DNA from: Marinospirillum alkalitolerans
GTDB lineage: Bacteria > Pseudomonadota > Gammaproteobacteria > Pseudomonadales > Halomonadaceae
Direction: 5' to 3'
Assembly: GCF_045055655.1 (NCBI RefSeq)
Contig: NZ_JBANFI010000005.1
Span: 62,001-126,000, forward strand
DNA: 64,000 nucleotides
The translations under genes and the position numbers were made by a program. Every line of letters begins with the position of its first letter. Position 1 is the stretch's first letter. The notes under the pieces were generated by a model. The model saw nothing but the letters and a program-made list of their open reading frames with translations, was not told the origin of the DNA and did no database searches. Shown here piece after piece: positions 23,569 to 32,776 of the stretch.

Positions 23569-26500
23569 TTAGTTGCTTGTCTCAGCTTGTAGTTTGGCAG
23601 CCCATTCCTGGCGACGACGGACTTCGCGTGGATCATTGGGTGCACGACCTGGCAGAGGAGCATAGCCGGGCAGCTCAGGGAAGGGATCGGCCGTTGTCTC
23701 GCTCGTGGCATCGACCTTGGTGACTGGCGCGGCTTCATCTGTTTCATCAGTGGCAGGCTTGGCCTCAGCGGCAGGTGCGGCTTCGGTTTCTGCGCTTGGG
23801 CTACTGATGTCTGTTGCAGCGGGTTCTTCCGCTGGGCTGCTGGCTGCTTCAATAACCGGCTCCGCGACAGGCTCTGTAATCGCTTCTGCGCTGACAGAGG
23901 GGCTGGCCTGCGGCTCGGTGACTGAAGTTGTGAGTTCAGCCTTGGACTCGGCATCAACACTTGGTGCGGCTTCGCTTTGCGCTGTTGTCTCAGGTGAGAC
24001 AGAGCTGGTAGGCGAGGTGTCTTCGACCAGCGTCGTGCTCTGTGGTGCTTCAGCTGTCGTGCTAGCCTTGGGTTGCTCCGCTTCAGTCTGAGTTGGCTCG
24101 CTGGGCTGCTCAGTGTCAGCTGGCTCGCTTGATGGCTCTGCTGCGACGACCGCTTGTGCGCTGTCCGCTGCATCGGCTGGGGCTAACTCAGTGGGTGCAA
24201 CGGCCTCGTTGGCGCCGGTGTCTTCCTCTGCCGCCTTGTTGTGGGTGTCGGCTTTTGCGCGACGCCCTTTATGAGAAGAGCGGCCTTTGCGCTTGCCCTT
24301 GTCTTCGGTGGTGGCCTCTGCTGCCTCAGCAGGCTGCGCGAGAGCCTCTGCTTGGACCCCTGTCTCTGACGGCGCGACACTTGATTCAGCGGTTTGATCG
24401 ATTGGAGCCTCGGCTGGGCTGGGCTGAGTTGCAGTCTGAGAGGCGTCTTCAGTCGGCTGTTGGGCCGTATTGGAGACCAAAACAGGCGTGACCAATTCCT
24501 CAGGCAGCAGCTCTTTTTTCAGTTGATCAAAATCAGGATGCTGATCCGCTTGGCCCGTTAATGCCTTGTTACGACGACGTTGACGCGGATTATTGCGCGC
24601 AGGCTTGCTCTCATCGACCTGAGGCTTGCTGCTCGTCCGAGTTTCTGCTGCTGGCTTGCCATTGCTAGGCTTGTTCTCGACGGCGGCTTCTTCACGACGT
24701 GATGAGCGGCGTTGAGATTCAGCTTTTGCGGGTTCGCTGGCTGTATCAGTGGCACTGCGTGCGTTGGCATCGCGTTCACGACGGGGGCGACGCTGAGATT
24801 CAGTCCGTTGACGCTGAGGGCGTTGGCGGCCTTTATCCTGACGGCCAGCGTCTGGCGTTTCGGCGCGTTTTTCCTGTTGTGCTGGCGTGCTACTGGGTTT
24901 GCTGGCAGCAGGCGCTGGTTGAGCAGGTGCAGCCTCGCCTCCTTGGAAGAGCTTTTTAAAGCCCTCGAGGCAGCGCGCGAGCAGGCCGGTTGTGGCGGGT
25001 GTTGATGGGGCAGCAGGCGCTTCAGGCGCGGGTGGGCGCGGGATCACATTCTGCACGGCCGCCTGAGCAAAGCCGGTGATTTTTTCTGCGCCACTGCTGG
25101 GTTCTTGATCATTGGTGCTGCTGATATCCAGCTCAAAGCTGACTGGGGTTTCTTCTTCCAGATCATCATCGCGTAGACGTGTCACCTCATAGTGCGGGGT
25201 GTGCATCTCTGGATTGGGCAGGATCAGGGCCGAAACCTTCTGGCGTTGCTCGATATCATGCAGCGCTGAGCGCTTCTCGTTCAGCAGGAAGGTCGCAACA
25301 GAGACAGGCAGCACTGCGCGAATTTCAGCAGTGTTATCCTTCATCGCTTCTTCTTCGATCAGGCGTAGAATCGAGAGTGCCAGGGAGCGAACATCGCGAA
25401 TCGTGCCTTGACCATCGCAGCGTGGGCAGACGACGCCGCTGGTTTCACCCAGAGAAGGACGCAGCCGTTGGCGTGACATTTCTAAAAGGCCAAAGCGTGA
25501 AATACGGCCGATCTGCACGCGGGCGCGATCAATCTTCAACGCATCGCGCATGCGGTTTTCAACTTCGCGTTGATTCTTGACCGGGCTCATGTCGATAAAG
25601 TCGATCACGATTAGGCCGCCAATATCACGCAGACGCAGTTGGCGCGCGATCTCATCAGCCGCTTCCAGATTGGTTTGCAGCGCTGTTTCTTCGATATCGC
25701 CGCCGCGTGTAGCGCGGGCTGAGTTGATATCGATAGAAACCAGTGCCTCGGTGTGGTCAATGACGATGGAGCCGCCGGAAGGCAGTTTCACTTCACGCTG
25801 GAAGGCGGTTTCGATCTGGCTTTCGATCTGAAAACGAGAGAAGAGGGGGACATCATCCTTGTAGAGCTTGATTTTGCTCTGATAGGAGGGCATTACTTGT
25901 TGGATAAAGCCCTGTGCTTGATCATAGACTTCTTGGCTGTCGATCAGGACTTCGCCGATATCCTGGCGCAGATAATCGCGCATCGCACGAATAATGACAT
26001 TCGATTCGCGGTAAATCAGGAAGGGGGCAGGTTGTTGCAAGGCGGCTTGGTTGATCGAGTCCCAGACTTTGATCAGATAGTCTAAATCCCACTGGAGCTC
26101 TTCGCTTGAGCGACCTATGCCTGCGGTGCGCACAATCACGCCCATGCTTTGTGCCAGGTTCAGACCGCTGAGCGCTTCTTTCAGCGCTGCGCGTTCTTCG
26201 CCTTCAATACGGCGTGAAATACCACCGGCGCGTGCATTGTTGGGCATCAGTACTAGATAGCGGCCTGCAAGGCTAATGTAGGTCGTGAGGGCTGCGCCCT
26301 TGTTACCACGCTCTTCTTTATCCACCTGCACGATGACTTCTGTGCCTTCTTTGACCAGCTCGCGGATCGAGGCATTGCGCTGATCGCCAGCGGATTTGGC
26401 AAAGTATTCGCGGCTGATTTCCTTTAGGGGGAGAAAACCGTGGCGTTCAGCGCCAAAATCGACAAAAGCCGCTTCGAGGCTGGGTTCAACTCGGGTGATG

Positions 26501-26634
26501 CGACCACGATAGATGTTGGCTTTTTTGGACTCGCGTGATCCAGATTCGATATCCAGATCATAAAGACGCTGGCCATCGACCAGCGCAACCCGGCGCTCTT
26601 CTGGCTGGGTTGCATTAATAAGCATACGTTTCAT
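23569..26634 (-). CDS. rne: Ribonuclease E
   Basis: Endonuclease that initiates mRNA decay and processes rRNA and tRNA precursors, and scaffold of the degradosome at the inner membrane. It has 1021 residues (E. coli 1061). The N-terminal half has MKRMLINATQPEERRVALVDG, the S1 domain (ANIYRGRITRVEPSLEAAFV), the catalytic DNase I-like domain with aspartates in VSIDINSARA and IVIDFIDM, and the Zn-link CPRCDG. From about residue 530 the protein is an Arg/Glu/Pro/Ala-rich unstructured scaffold, low in complexity as expected. Start at ATG 26634. It is divergent from rluC, as in most gammaproteobacteria. Confidence 0.97.
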   Translation of the reverse strand: MKRMLINATQPEERRVALVDGQRLYDLDIESGSRESKKANIYRGRITRVEPSLEAAFVDFGAERHGFLPLKEISREYFAKSAGDQRNASIRELVKEGTEVIVQVDKEERGNKGAALTTYISLAGRYLVLMPNNARAGGISRRIEGEERAALKEALSGLNLAQSMGVIVRTAGIGRSSEELQWDLDYLIKVWDSINQAALQQPAPFLIYRESNVIIRAMRDYLRQDIGEVLIDSQEVYDQAQGFIQQVMPSYQSKIKLYKDDVPLFSRFQIESQIETAFQREVKLPSGGSIVIDHTEALVSIDINSARATRGGDIEETALQTNLEAADEIARQLRLRDIGGLIVIDFIDMSPVKNQREVENRMRDALKIDRARVQIGRISRFGLLEMSRQRLRPSLGETSGVVCPRCDGQGTIRDVRSLALSILRLIEEEAMKDNTAEIRAVLPVSVATFLLNEKRSALHDIEQRQKVSALILPNPEMHTPHYEVTRLRDDDLEEETPVSFELDISSTNDQEPSSGAEKITGFAQAAVQNVIPRPPAPEAPAAPSTPATTGLLARCLEGFKKLFQGGEAAPAQPAPAASKPSSTPAQQEKRAETPDAGRQDKGRQRPQRQRTESQRRPRRERDANARSATDTASEPAKAESQRRSSRREEAAVENKPSNGKPAAETRTSSKPQVDESKPARNNPRQRRRNKALTGQADQHPDFDQLKKELLPEELVTPVLVSNTAQQPTEDASQTATQPSPAEAPIDQTAESSVAPSETGVQAEALAQPAEAAEATTEDKGKRKGRSSHKGRRAKADTHNKAAEEDTGANEAVAPTELAPADAADSAQAVVAAEPSSEPADTEQPSEPTQTEAEQPKASTTAEAPQSTTLVEDTSPTSSVSPETTAQSEAAPSVDAESKAELTTSVTEPQASPSVSAEAITEPVAEPVIEAASSPAEEPAATDISSPSAETEAAPAAEAKPATDETDEAAPVTKVDATSETTADPFPELPGYAPLPGRAPNDPREVRRRQEWAAKLQAETSN

Positions 26635-27228
26635 TGGGCTTCCAAGTGTTCTGGCGGCCCGGGTATTGCAGTTGCTTGTATTATGTTTCTTTGTGTTGGC
26701 TCGCTAAGCAGGCTGCGCTGGAGTCGAGACACAGGAGTCAGTGGAGATGGAAAGCTCAAGCCTGAATAAAGAAAGGGTTCAGGGTTGCACAGTCAGACAG
26801 CTCTTTGTCTACTCGCCCATCTGTTGGTATGCAGATGGCGCTTTTTTACTCACTGTACGGCCAGATAGTTAGGCAACACAAGGTCAAATAAGATTCAACA
26901 ACGCGCACACCAGGGTCGCGGGTTTTGATCACCAGTTTTTTTGAAGATCCTGGCACTCATGATTCATTCTTTTTTGCGCTGGCCTACGTGTGACCCACTA
27001 TGAAAAGGTGTTGTTGGCGTGGGTGTAGGCGCTTCATGAGGAGTGAATCCTTTTTCGCGCTCGCTGATAATAGCAGTTGGCCTAGCACTCGGCAATCATG
27101 CCTTCAGTGGTCGACTCAGTTATACTCTGGCGCATTGGATGGGGTGTTCTTGGCTCGCTTGGAGAATTGCAGCAGCTCAAGCACCGCCCCAGCTGCTTTC
27201 TTTCTCTTTTTGTTGCAAGGGTCTTTTC
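26635..27228. promoter_or_regulatory. rne/rluC divergent intergenic region with rne leader hairpin
   Basis: About 590 bases without a gene. On the minus strand the long untranslated leader of rne contains a stable hairpin at 26815-26839 (GCCATCTG paired with CAGATGGGC, one bulged base). In Enterobacteria the rne leader hairpins let RNase E cut its own mRNA and so control its level; the same is inferred here. On the plus strand this hairpin is followed by six T residues and could stop rightward transcripts. Exact promoters were not resolved. Confidence 0.5.
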
Positions 27229-28197
27229 ATGTCTGAAGCACTGCAGCCGCAAGTGCGTTTTATTGATGTGCCACCAGAATTGGCTGGCCAGCGTTTGGAT
27301 AATTTCTTGTTGGCGCGCTTAAAGGGGGTTCCGAAAACGCTGATCTATCGGATTATTCGCAAGGGCGAGGTGCGGGTGAATAAAAAACGTGCCAAGGCAG
27401 AAACGCGTTTGCAAGCCGGTGATAGCGTGCGTGTCCCGCCAGTGCGTGTGGCCGAAAAAACAGGTGTCCCTCAGGTGAGTGCCAGTCTCAAGCAGCACTT
27501 GGCGCATCAAGCCATCCTTTATGAGGATGATCAGTTGATGCTGCTCAATAAACCGGCGGGTCTGGCGGTGCATGGCGGCAGCGGTGTGCATCTGGGTTTG
27601 ATTGAGGCGTTGCGCCAAGCGCGACCAGATCTGGCCTTTGTCGAGCTGGTTCACCGTCTGGATAAAGATACTTCTGGCTGCCTGCTGGTGGCCAAAAATC
27701 GTCAGGCTTTGGCGCATTTGCAGGATCAGCTGCGTGCGCGCACGATGCGCAAAGTCTACTGGGCTTGGGTGCTTGGTGCCTGGCCAGAGCAGATTGAGCA
27801 GGTGGATCAACCCATCGTGCGTATTCCAACCGCCAGTGGCGAGCGGATGATGGGCACCGGTGCAGAGGGCAAGCCAGCCCTCACCCGGTTTCGGGTTTTG
27901 CAGCGCCTGGAGCAAGATCTCACCTTGGTCCAAGCAGAGCCAGTGACGGGGCGCACGCATCAGATTCGCGTCCATGCCCGTGCTGTGGGTTGCCCTTTGC
28001 TGGGTGATCCCAAGTATGGAGAGGACCAGATCAATAAGGCTTATCACAAGGCGGGGGCTGGGCGTTTGTTTCTGCATGCCTTTAGTTTACGCTTTCAGGA
28101 CCCCTTGACTGGGCGCGAACGCTGTATTGAAGCCCCAGTTGAACCCTTGTGGGAGGCTGTGCAAGCCGCCCATGCTCAGATCGGTCGATCTCGTTAA
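27229..28197 (+). CDS. rluC: 23S rRNA pseudouridine(955/2504/2580) synthase RluC
   Basis: Modifies three uridines of 23S rRNA. It has 322 residues from ATG 27229. The N-terminal S4 RNA-binding domain is IRKGEVRVNKKRAKAETRLQ. The catalytic domain has HRLDKDTSGC with the essential aspartate, then GRTHQIRVHA and HAFSLRF. AAGGG lies eight bases before ATG 27229; the in-frame extension back to 27043 runs into the promoter region and is not homologous. Its position opposite rne is conserved. Confidence 0.96.
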   Translation: MSEALQPQVRFIDVPPELAGQRLDNFLLARLKGVPKTLIYRIIRKGEVRVNKKRAKAETRLQAGDSVRVPPVRVAEKTGVPQVSASLKQHLAHQAILYEDDQLMLLNKPAGLAVHGGSGVHLGLIEALRQARPDLAFVELVHRLDKDTSGCLLVAKNRQALAHLQDQLRARTMRKVYWAWVLGAWPEQIEQVDQPIVRIPTASGERMMGTGAEGKPALTRFRVLQRLEQDLTLVQAEPVTGRTHQIRVHARAVGCPLLGDPKYGEDQINKAYHKAGAGRLFLHAFSLRFQDPLTGRERCIEAPVEPLWEAVQAAHAQIGRSR

Positions 28198-28274
28198 GCT
28201 ACGGCTAGGGTGCACCCGAGTCGCGCCAGTGCCCCTGTTTTTTCTCTTATTAGTTGAATGCATAGGAAGGTGGT

Positions 28275-29300
28275 ATGAACGAAGAATCAACGTCTTCTCA
28301 GTCGGCAACCAAGCCAACCGATCCCTGGCGAGAGCAGGCCCGCCCGACTGCTGAGGCTTCAGCACCGACGGCAGCACCAGAAGATTGGATGCAGGCTTGG
28401 GCCAAAGAAGTCTTTTTAGAGCAGCGGCGTGCACGGCGTGGACGCATCATCGGTTATTTTGTACGCGGCGGCTTTACCTTGCTGATTCTGGCTCTGGTTT
28501 TGGGTGTCGGGCGCGGTGCTTTTCAGGATATGAAGCCAGATGCAGCCAGTCAGCCTCATTTGGCCGTGGTTGAAATTCAGGGGGTGATTGATTCGCGGGG
28601 ACAGGTGCGCGCTGAGCGGATTCTCGGTGGACTGCAGCGGGCCTTTGCGGCTGATCAGGCGCGTGCGGTGATTCTGCGCATTAACAGCCCAGGCGGAAGC
28701 CCTGTCCAATCTGGGCAGATCTATGATGGTTTGATGCAGTTAAAGGCCGAGCATCCGCAGATGCCTGTCTATGCGGTGATTGAGGATATCGGTGCTTCTG
28801 GAGCCTACTATATTGCTGTGGCAGCCGATCAGATTCTGGCAGATCGAGCCAGTCTGGTGGGATCGATCGGTGTGGTCTCCGGCGGCTTTGGTTTTGCTGA
28901 GGCGATAGAGCGCCTTGGGATCGAAAGACGCGTTTTTAGCGCGGGAGAGAACAAGGCGTTCCTCGATCCCTTTGGGGAAATCAGTGAAGAGCAGCGCGCC
29001 TTCTGGCAGCAGGTGCTGGATTCAACGCATCAGCAGTTTATCGACCGAGTGCGCGAAGGGCGCGGTGAGCGTCTGGCGGATAATCCGCAGATCTTTTCAG
29101 GGCTGGTCTGGAATGGTGAGCTGGCCTTGCAAGAAGGCTTGATCGATGAACTAGGCTCCATCTTTACCTTGCAGCGCCAGTATCAAACGCAGCGTTTAGT
29201 GAACTACACGCCCGATCTGACCCCATGGGAGCGCTTGGAGCAGCGCTTGGCGACGCGTGTCAGCTTGATGCTCAATGAATGGCAGGCTCCCAGTTACTGA
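28275..29300 (+). CDS. sppA: Signal peptide peptidase SppA-type S49 protease
   Basis: Inner-membrane serine protease that degrades cleaved signal peptides. It has 341 residues, the short single-domain form. A membrane anchor lies at about 62-79 (YFVRGGFTLLILALVLGVG). The protease domain has INSPGGSP, the nucleophile Ser175 in DIGASGAYY and the likely base Lys227 in SAGENKAFLDPF. AGGAAGG precedes ATG 28275. In Pseudomonas a HAD phosphatase gene lies between rluC and sppA; here it is absent. Confidence 0.92.
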   Translation: MNEESTSSQSATKPTDPWREQARPTAEASAPTAAPEDWMQAWAKEVFLEQRRARRGRIIGYFVRGGFTLLILALVLGVGRGAFQDMKPDAASQPHLAVVEIQGVIDSRGQVRAERILGGLQRAFAADQARAVILRINSPGGSPVQSGQIYDGLMQLKAEHPQMPVYAVIEDIGASGAYYIAVAADQILADRASLVGSIGVVSGGFGFAEAIERLGIERRVFSAGENKAFLDPFGEISEEQRAFWQQVLDSTHQQFIDRVREGRGERLADNPQIFSGLVWNGELALQEGLIDELGSIFTLQRQYQTQRLVNYTPDLTPWERLEQRLATRVSLMLNEWQAPSY

Positions 29301-29318
29301 GCTGAGCAGGCCAAAGAT

Positions 29319-29374
29319 ACCTCTGATCAACGTCATCAGCGCAGCCTAAGCAGGCGCAATAGTGCATCAGAGGT
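29319..29374. repeat. Imperfect repeat with terminal inverted repeats, copy 1
   Basis: ACCTCTGAT and ATCAGAGGT (29319-29327, 29366-29374) bracket a short core between the convergent sppA and maf genes. The left 25 bases recur at 50981-51005 with one change. A bidirectional terminator or a REP-like element would look like this. Confidence 0.5.
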
Positions 29375-29412
29375 TTCTTGGCTTATTCAGGCCGCTGAAA
29401 GATTGAGGCGCT

Positions 29413-30012
29413 CTAGCGGGTCGCTGGTGATCTTGCGGCCAGTAGCGGTGTGCAACCTGCGCTGTCGAGGAAGCGACACAGGCGAATCAGCGGCAAACCA
29501 ATCAAACTATTGGGATCATCACCTTCCAGGCGTTCGAAGAGGGTGATCCCTAAGCCTTCTGATTTAAAACTGCCTGCGCAATCCAGCGGCTGCTCCAGCG
29601 CAATGTAGCTTTGCGCCTCAGCGGGAGTGAAATCGCGAAAATGCACAGTAAAAGGCTCTACGCAGCTGAAGTTGTGGCTGGGTGTGCGCAAGCAGAGTCC
29701 AGTGTAAAAAGTCACCGCTTGGCCGCGAAAGCGAATCAACTGCGCCAGAGCGGCTTCCGTGGTGCCTGCCTTGCCCAGCTGTTCGCCTTGAAAGCTGCAC
29801 AGTTGATCGGAACCAATAATCCAGTGATCAGGATATTGACTCGCTAAGGCGGCGGCTTTTTCTTGTGCCAAGCGCTCGACGCGTGCGGTGATGTGCTCGC
29901 CAGGCAGGGCGGATTCATCGATCTCTGGACTGGCGCTGATAAAAGGCAGCTGGAGCTTTTTGAGCAGGGCTTGGCGATAGGGTGAGCTGGAAGCAAGTAA
30001 TAAAGAAGGCAT
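29413..30012 (-). CDS. yceF: Maf-family nucleoside triphosphate pyrophosphatase (YceF type)
   Basis: House-cleaning pyrophosphatase; the YceF branch acts on 7-methyl-GTP. It has 199 residues from ATG 30012. Motifs: LASSSPYRQALLKKL at the start, EIDESALPGE, then IGSDQLCSFQGEQLGK, and the C-terminal SFKSEGLGITLF. The frame extends upstream to 30054 but the family start is at MPSLLLASSSPYR. It is divergent from yceD, the usual gammaproteobacterial order. Confidence 0.93.
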   Translation of the reverse strand: MPSLLLASSSPYRQALLKKLQLPFISASPEIDESALPGEHITARVERLAQEKAAALASQYPDHWIIGSDQLCSFQGEQLGKAGTTEAALAQLIRFRGQAVTFYTGLCLRTPSHNFSCVEPFTVHFRDFTPAEAQSYIALEQPLDCAGSFKSEGLGITLFERLEGDDPNSLIGLPLIRLCRFLDSAGCTPLLAARSPATR

Positions 30013-30158
30013 CTTGATGTTTTTCTCGTTTTTAACGGGTGACTTCGTCTGCATAAGTCTTTAGAATATGCGGCCTGATCGCGTGGCTCAAGCCAGAAAT
30101 CATCATGTGAGCTTTGACAGCAAAGCTTTATCCCCCTATTATTGCGCGCTTGAAATTT

Positions 30159-30695
30159 ATGGCAAACGAATATCTGCATTCACCCCTTGATCCTTACAAG
30201 TTTTGTGCCGCAGGCAAAGCACTAAGCTTTGACCTCGTGTTGGAAAACATGGAAAGGGTACAGGCGGCTCTGTGTGATACAGAGGGGCAGCTCAAGGTTG
30301 ACTTGCAATTTAGCTATGGAACCCAGCGCACTTTAGAAGTGCAAGGGCGGCTCCAAGGCCAAGTCACTTTGGAATGCCAGCGTTGTCTGCAACCTGTTCG
30401 TCAGGAATTAGAGAGTGAGTTTTTGTGGGGGCTGGTCACCAGCGATGAAGCTGCCGTGAAGCTGCCACGGACCCATGAGCCAGTTTTTATTGAAAATGAG
30501 CGGCTTCAGCTTGGGCCGGTGTTAGAAGATGAAGTGCTGTTGGCCTTACCTCTGGTGGCTTATCACCCGCAGGGCGAGTGCAAGCAGTATGAAATTGAAC
30601 AACCCGCTCTTGAAGAAACCCTTGTCGCAACACCACCCAATAACCCTTTCAGTGCTCTAGCGGATTTAAAGCATTCGCTCAAGAAAGAGCAGTGA
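30159..30695 (+). CDS. yceD: YceD, 23S rRNA accumulation protein (DUF177)
   Basis: Member of DUF177, needed in E. coli and plants for normal 23S rRNA accumulation. It has 178 residues from ATG 30159; the longer frame to 30114 has no homologous content. The family core GQVTLECQRCLQPV carries a conserved CxxC, followed by the acidic middle and LVAYHPQGEC. rpmF starts 23 bases after its stop and the pair is nearly always cotranscribed. Confidence 0.92.
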   Translation: MANEYLHSPLDPYKFCAAGKALSFDLVLENMERVQAALCDTEGQLKVDLQFSYGTQRTLEVQGRLQGQVTLECQRCLQPVRQELESEFLWGLVTSDEAAVKLPRTHEPVFIENERLQLGPVLEDEVLLALPLVAYHPQGECKQYEIEQPALEETLVATPPNNPFSALADLKHSLKKEQ

Positions 30696-30718
30696 ATTTG
30701 TCAATCCAGGAGTAGATC

Positions 30719-30898
30719 ATGGCTGTTCAACAGAACCGTAAAACCCGTTCCAAGCGTGATATGCGTCGTTCACACGATGCGCTGAGCGCGCCTGCCCTGT
30801 CTGTGGACGCAACGACTGGTGAAGTTCACCGTCGTCACCATGTGACTGCTGAAGGCTTCTATCGTGGTCGTCAAGTCATCAACAAAGACGAAGACTAA
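30719..30898 (+). CDS. rpmF: 50S ribosomal protein L32
   Basis: Ribosomal protein of 59 residues. It starts MAVQQNRKTRSKRDMRRSHD, typical of L32, and continues with a short loop and HHVTAEGFYRGR. Proteobacterial L32 of this type lacks the zinc-binding cysteines, as here. It lies between yceD and plsX in the conserved order. Confidence 0.96.
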   Translation: MAVQQNRKTRSKRDMRRSHDALSAPALSVDATTGEVHRRHHVTAEGFYRGRQVINKDED

Positions 30899-31949
30899 GC
30901 CACCTTTGACCCTCGCTGATCAGCCAGTTTCGCTGGCCATCGATGCGATGGGAGGGGACTCAGGTCCCCATTATCAAGTCGCGGGTGCACTCCTTGCACT
31001 CGCTGCTGATCCCTCCCTTTCTGTCACCCTTGTCGGTGATCTTGATCAAATCAAAGCTCGTCTTGCACAGCATCAACTCAGCCATCACTATGCAGAGCGT
31101 ATTCATCTGTTGCACAGTGAGACTTGGGTCAGGATGGATGACGCCCCCAGTTTTGCATTACGTCAGCGAAAAAATTCCTCGATGCACCTGGCTTTGCGCT
31201 TAGTAGCAGAAGGCCAAAGTGCGGCTTGCGTCAGCGCAGGCAATACCGGCGCCTTGATGGCGATTGGTCGTCAGGTCTTGGGCATGCTGCCCGGTATTGA
31301 GCGTCCTGCGATCAGTACCGTGATTCCGACCCGTCGTGGGGTGAGCTATTTGCTGGATATAGGTGCCAATGTTGATTGTCAGGCTGCGCATCTGGTGCAG
31401 TTTGCCTTAATGGGTTCGGTGATGGTGCGCTGTGTCGATGGATTGCCACAACCGAGCGTGGCGCTGCTGAACGTAGGCCATGAATCGATTAAGGGCAATG
31501 CGCAGGTGAAGTTGGCTGCGCAGCGTCTTGAGCAGCACCCTGCCTTGAACTACCAAGGCTATATCGAAGGCCATGCCATTTTCAGTGGTGATGTGCAGCT
31601 GGTGGTGTGTGATGGTTTTGTCGGCAATATTGCACTCAAAACCAGTGAAGGTCTGGCACGCTTTCTCTCTGAGCAGATTCAGCAGATCTTTGCACGCAGC
31701 TTGTATAGCCGCCTTGTCAGCATTATGGCGCGGCCGATTTTAAAGCGACTCAAAGAGCAGATGGACCCAGTGCGCTATAATGGCGGCAGCTTTCTTGGCT
31801 TGCGTGGTAGTCTGGTCAAAAGCCATGGCAATGCCGATGCACGGGGTTTTGCCTTTGCGATTCAGCGAGCTGCGATCGAAGCCCGTCAGAAGCTGCCCGA
31901 GCAGCTATTGCGAGAGCTGCAGCGTGATGAATCTGCCTCCTTTGATTAA
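30864..31949 (+). CDS. plsX: Phosphate acyltransferase PlsX
   Basis: Peripheral membrane enzyme making acyl-phosphate from acyl-ACP for phospholipid synthesis. The core starts SLAIDAMGGD; CVSAGNTGALM and DGFVGNIALKTSEG follow, and length is normal (about 347-361). The start is uncertain. GTG 30864 lies inside the end of rpmF in another frame (35-base overlap), while TTG 30906 would begin eight bases after rpmF. The sequence between them is lysine-rich and not family-like, so the TTG is credible. fabD, fabG and acpP, which follow plsX in many relatives, are not here. Confidence 0.92.
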   Translation: MVVKSSTKTKTKPPLTLADQPVSLAIDAMGGDSGPHYQVAGALLALAADPSLSVTLVGDLDQIKARLAQHQLSHHYAERIHLLHSETWVRMDDAPSFALRQRKNSSMHLALRLVAEGQSAACVSAGNTGALMAIGRQVLGMLPGIERPAISTVIPTRRGVSYLLDIGANVDCQAAHLVQFALMGSVMVRCVDGLPQPSVALLNVGHESIKGNAQVKLAAQRLEQHPALNYQGYIEGHAIFSGDVQLVVCDGFVGNIALKTSEGLARFLSEQIQQIFARSLYSRLVSIMARPILKRLKEQMDPVRYNGGSFLGLRGSLVKSHGNADARGFAFAIQRAAIEARQKLPEQLLRELQRDESASFD

Positions 31950-32074
31950 TCGCTCTTTTTGTTGAGCCTGTTTACATTTTGCAGCTTATTTTTGGCAGGT
32001 TTTCAGCTAAGCTTGCTCTTTTTAAACGGTCTGGGCTGGGATAAAAGGCTTATCCAGCGGGGAGAAGAGAGCAG

Positions 32075-32620
32075 GTGGAGAATTATCAGCGTCTTTTGCA
32101 GCTTTTAAGTGGTATTAAAGTGCCTGTTGCTGTGCCGACCGGCAGCGCGGGCCTTTATGTTGAGGCCAAGCAAAGCTTATTGCACTTGCATTTTGCAGCC
32201 AAAATAGATGGGCGCGTGCAGCGTGCGACGCTGAGCGTGACCAGTGCGATTCATGATCAAATCAAAATTATTGATCTGACAGGAACCCAGCCACTGCTCG
32301 ATCATCAGCTGCCGAACCCCTTCTCGGGTCAGGGTGTTTCGACCTTTCTCGTCAATAGTTTGATTCTTACCCTGACGGATGTGCTGTCCAGCCAGACGCG
32401 CCTTGCTGGGCGTTTAAAACCTCCCCAATCCGTGACTTTTGAGCCCTTGGCTGCGCGCCGTAATTTCTGGCGGCGTTTCAATTTTGAGATTGAAGGCTGG
32501 GGGGCAGGTAAAGAGCGGGTGGTGGGTGAGCTGGGCGAGCTTCAAACCTATGCGGATCATCTACTCGGTGGCCCACTCTGCTCCGGGGTGGATCTGCTCC
32601 ATTCGCATCTGGTGGACTAG
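32075..32620 (+). CDS. Hypothetical protein downstream of plsX
   Basis: Protein of 181 residues starting at GTG 32075 after a GGGGAGAAGAGAG tract. It appears soluble and beta-rich with no signal peptide. The family is not recognised. It occupies the place where the fab cluster normally follows plsX, about 125 bases after plsX, and is followed by about 155 non-coding bases. It is probably a real gene: good ribosome-binding site, codon use like its neighbours, and no competing long frame. Confidence 0.6.
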   Translation: MENYQRLLQLLSGIKVPVAVPTGSAGLYVEAKQSLLHLHFAAKIDGRVQRATLSVTSAIHDQIKIIDLTGTQPLLDHQLPNPFSGQGVSTFLVNSLILTLTDVLSSQTRLAGRLKPPQSVTFEPLAARRNFWRRFNFEIEGWGAGKERVVGELGELQTYADHLLGGPLCSGVDLLHSHLVD

Positions 32621-32776
32621 GGGGCCTCTGATTTGCCTGAATGCGCGGCTGTTCTTTTTGTGAGTGGCAGATAGGGGATCTTTCCTGCTAGTCTTTTGTT
32701 GTCGGCGAGGGTGACATGCTTGGATGGGTCTTGTCGGCGCAGCAGGCATGACAAGGACATAACAAGAGGAAGCCCC

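Noticed and set aside
23705..24491. Plus-strand Ala/Val/Ser-rich frames resembling membrane or adhesin repeats
   Set aside because: They are antisense to the repetitive Ala/Glu/Pro-rich scaffold of RNase E, which produces such low-complexity shadows.
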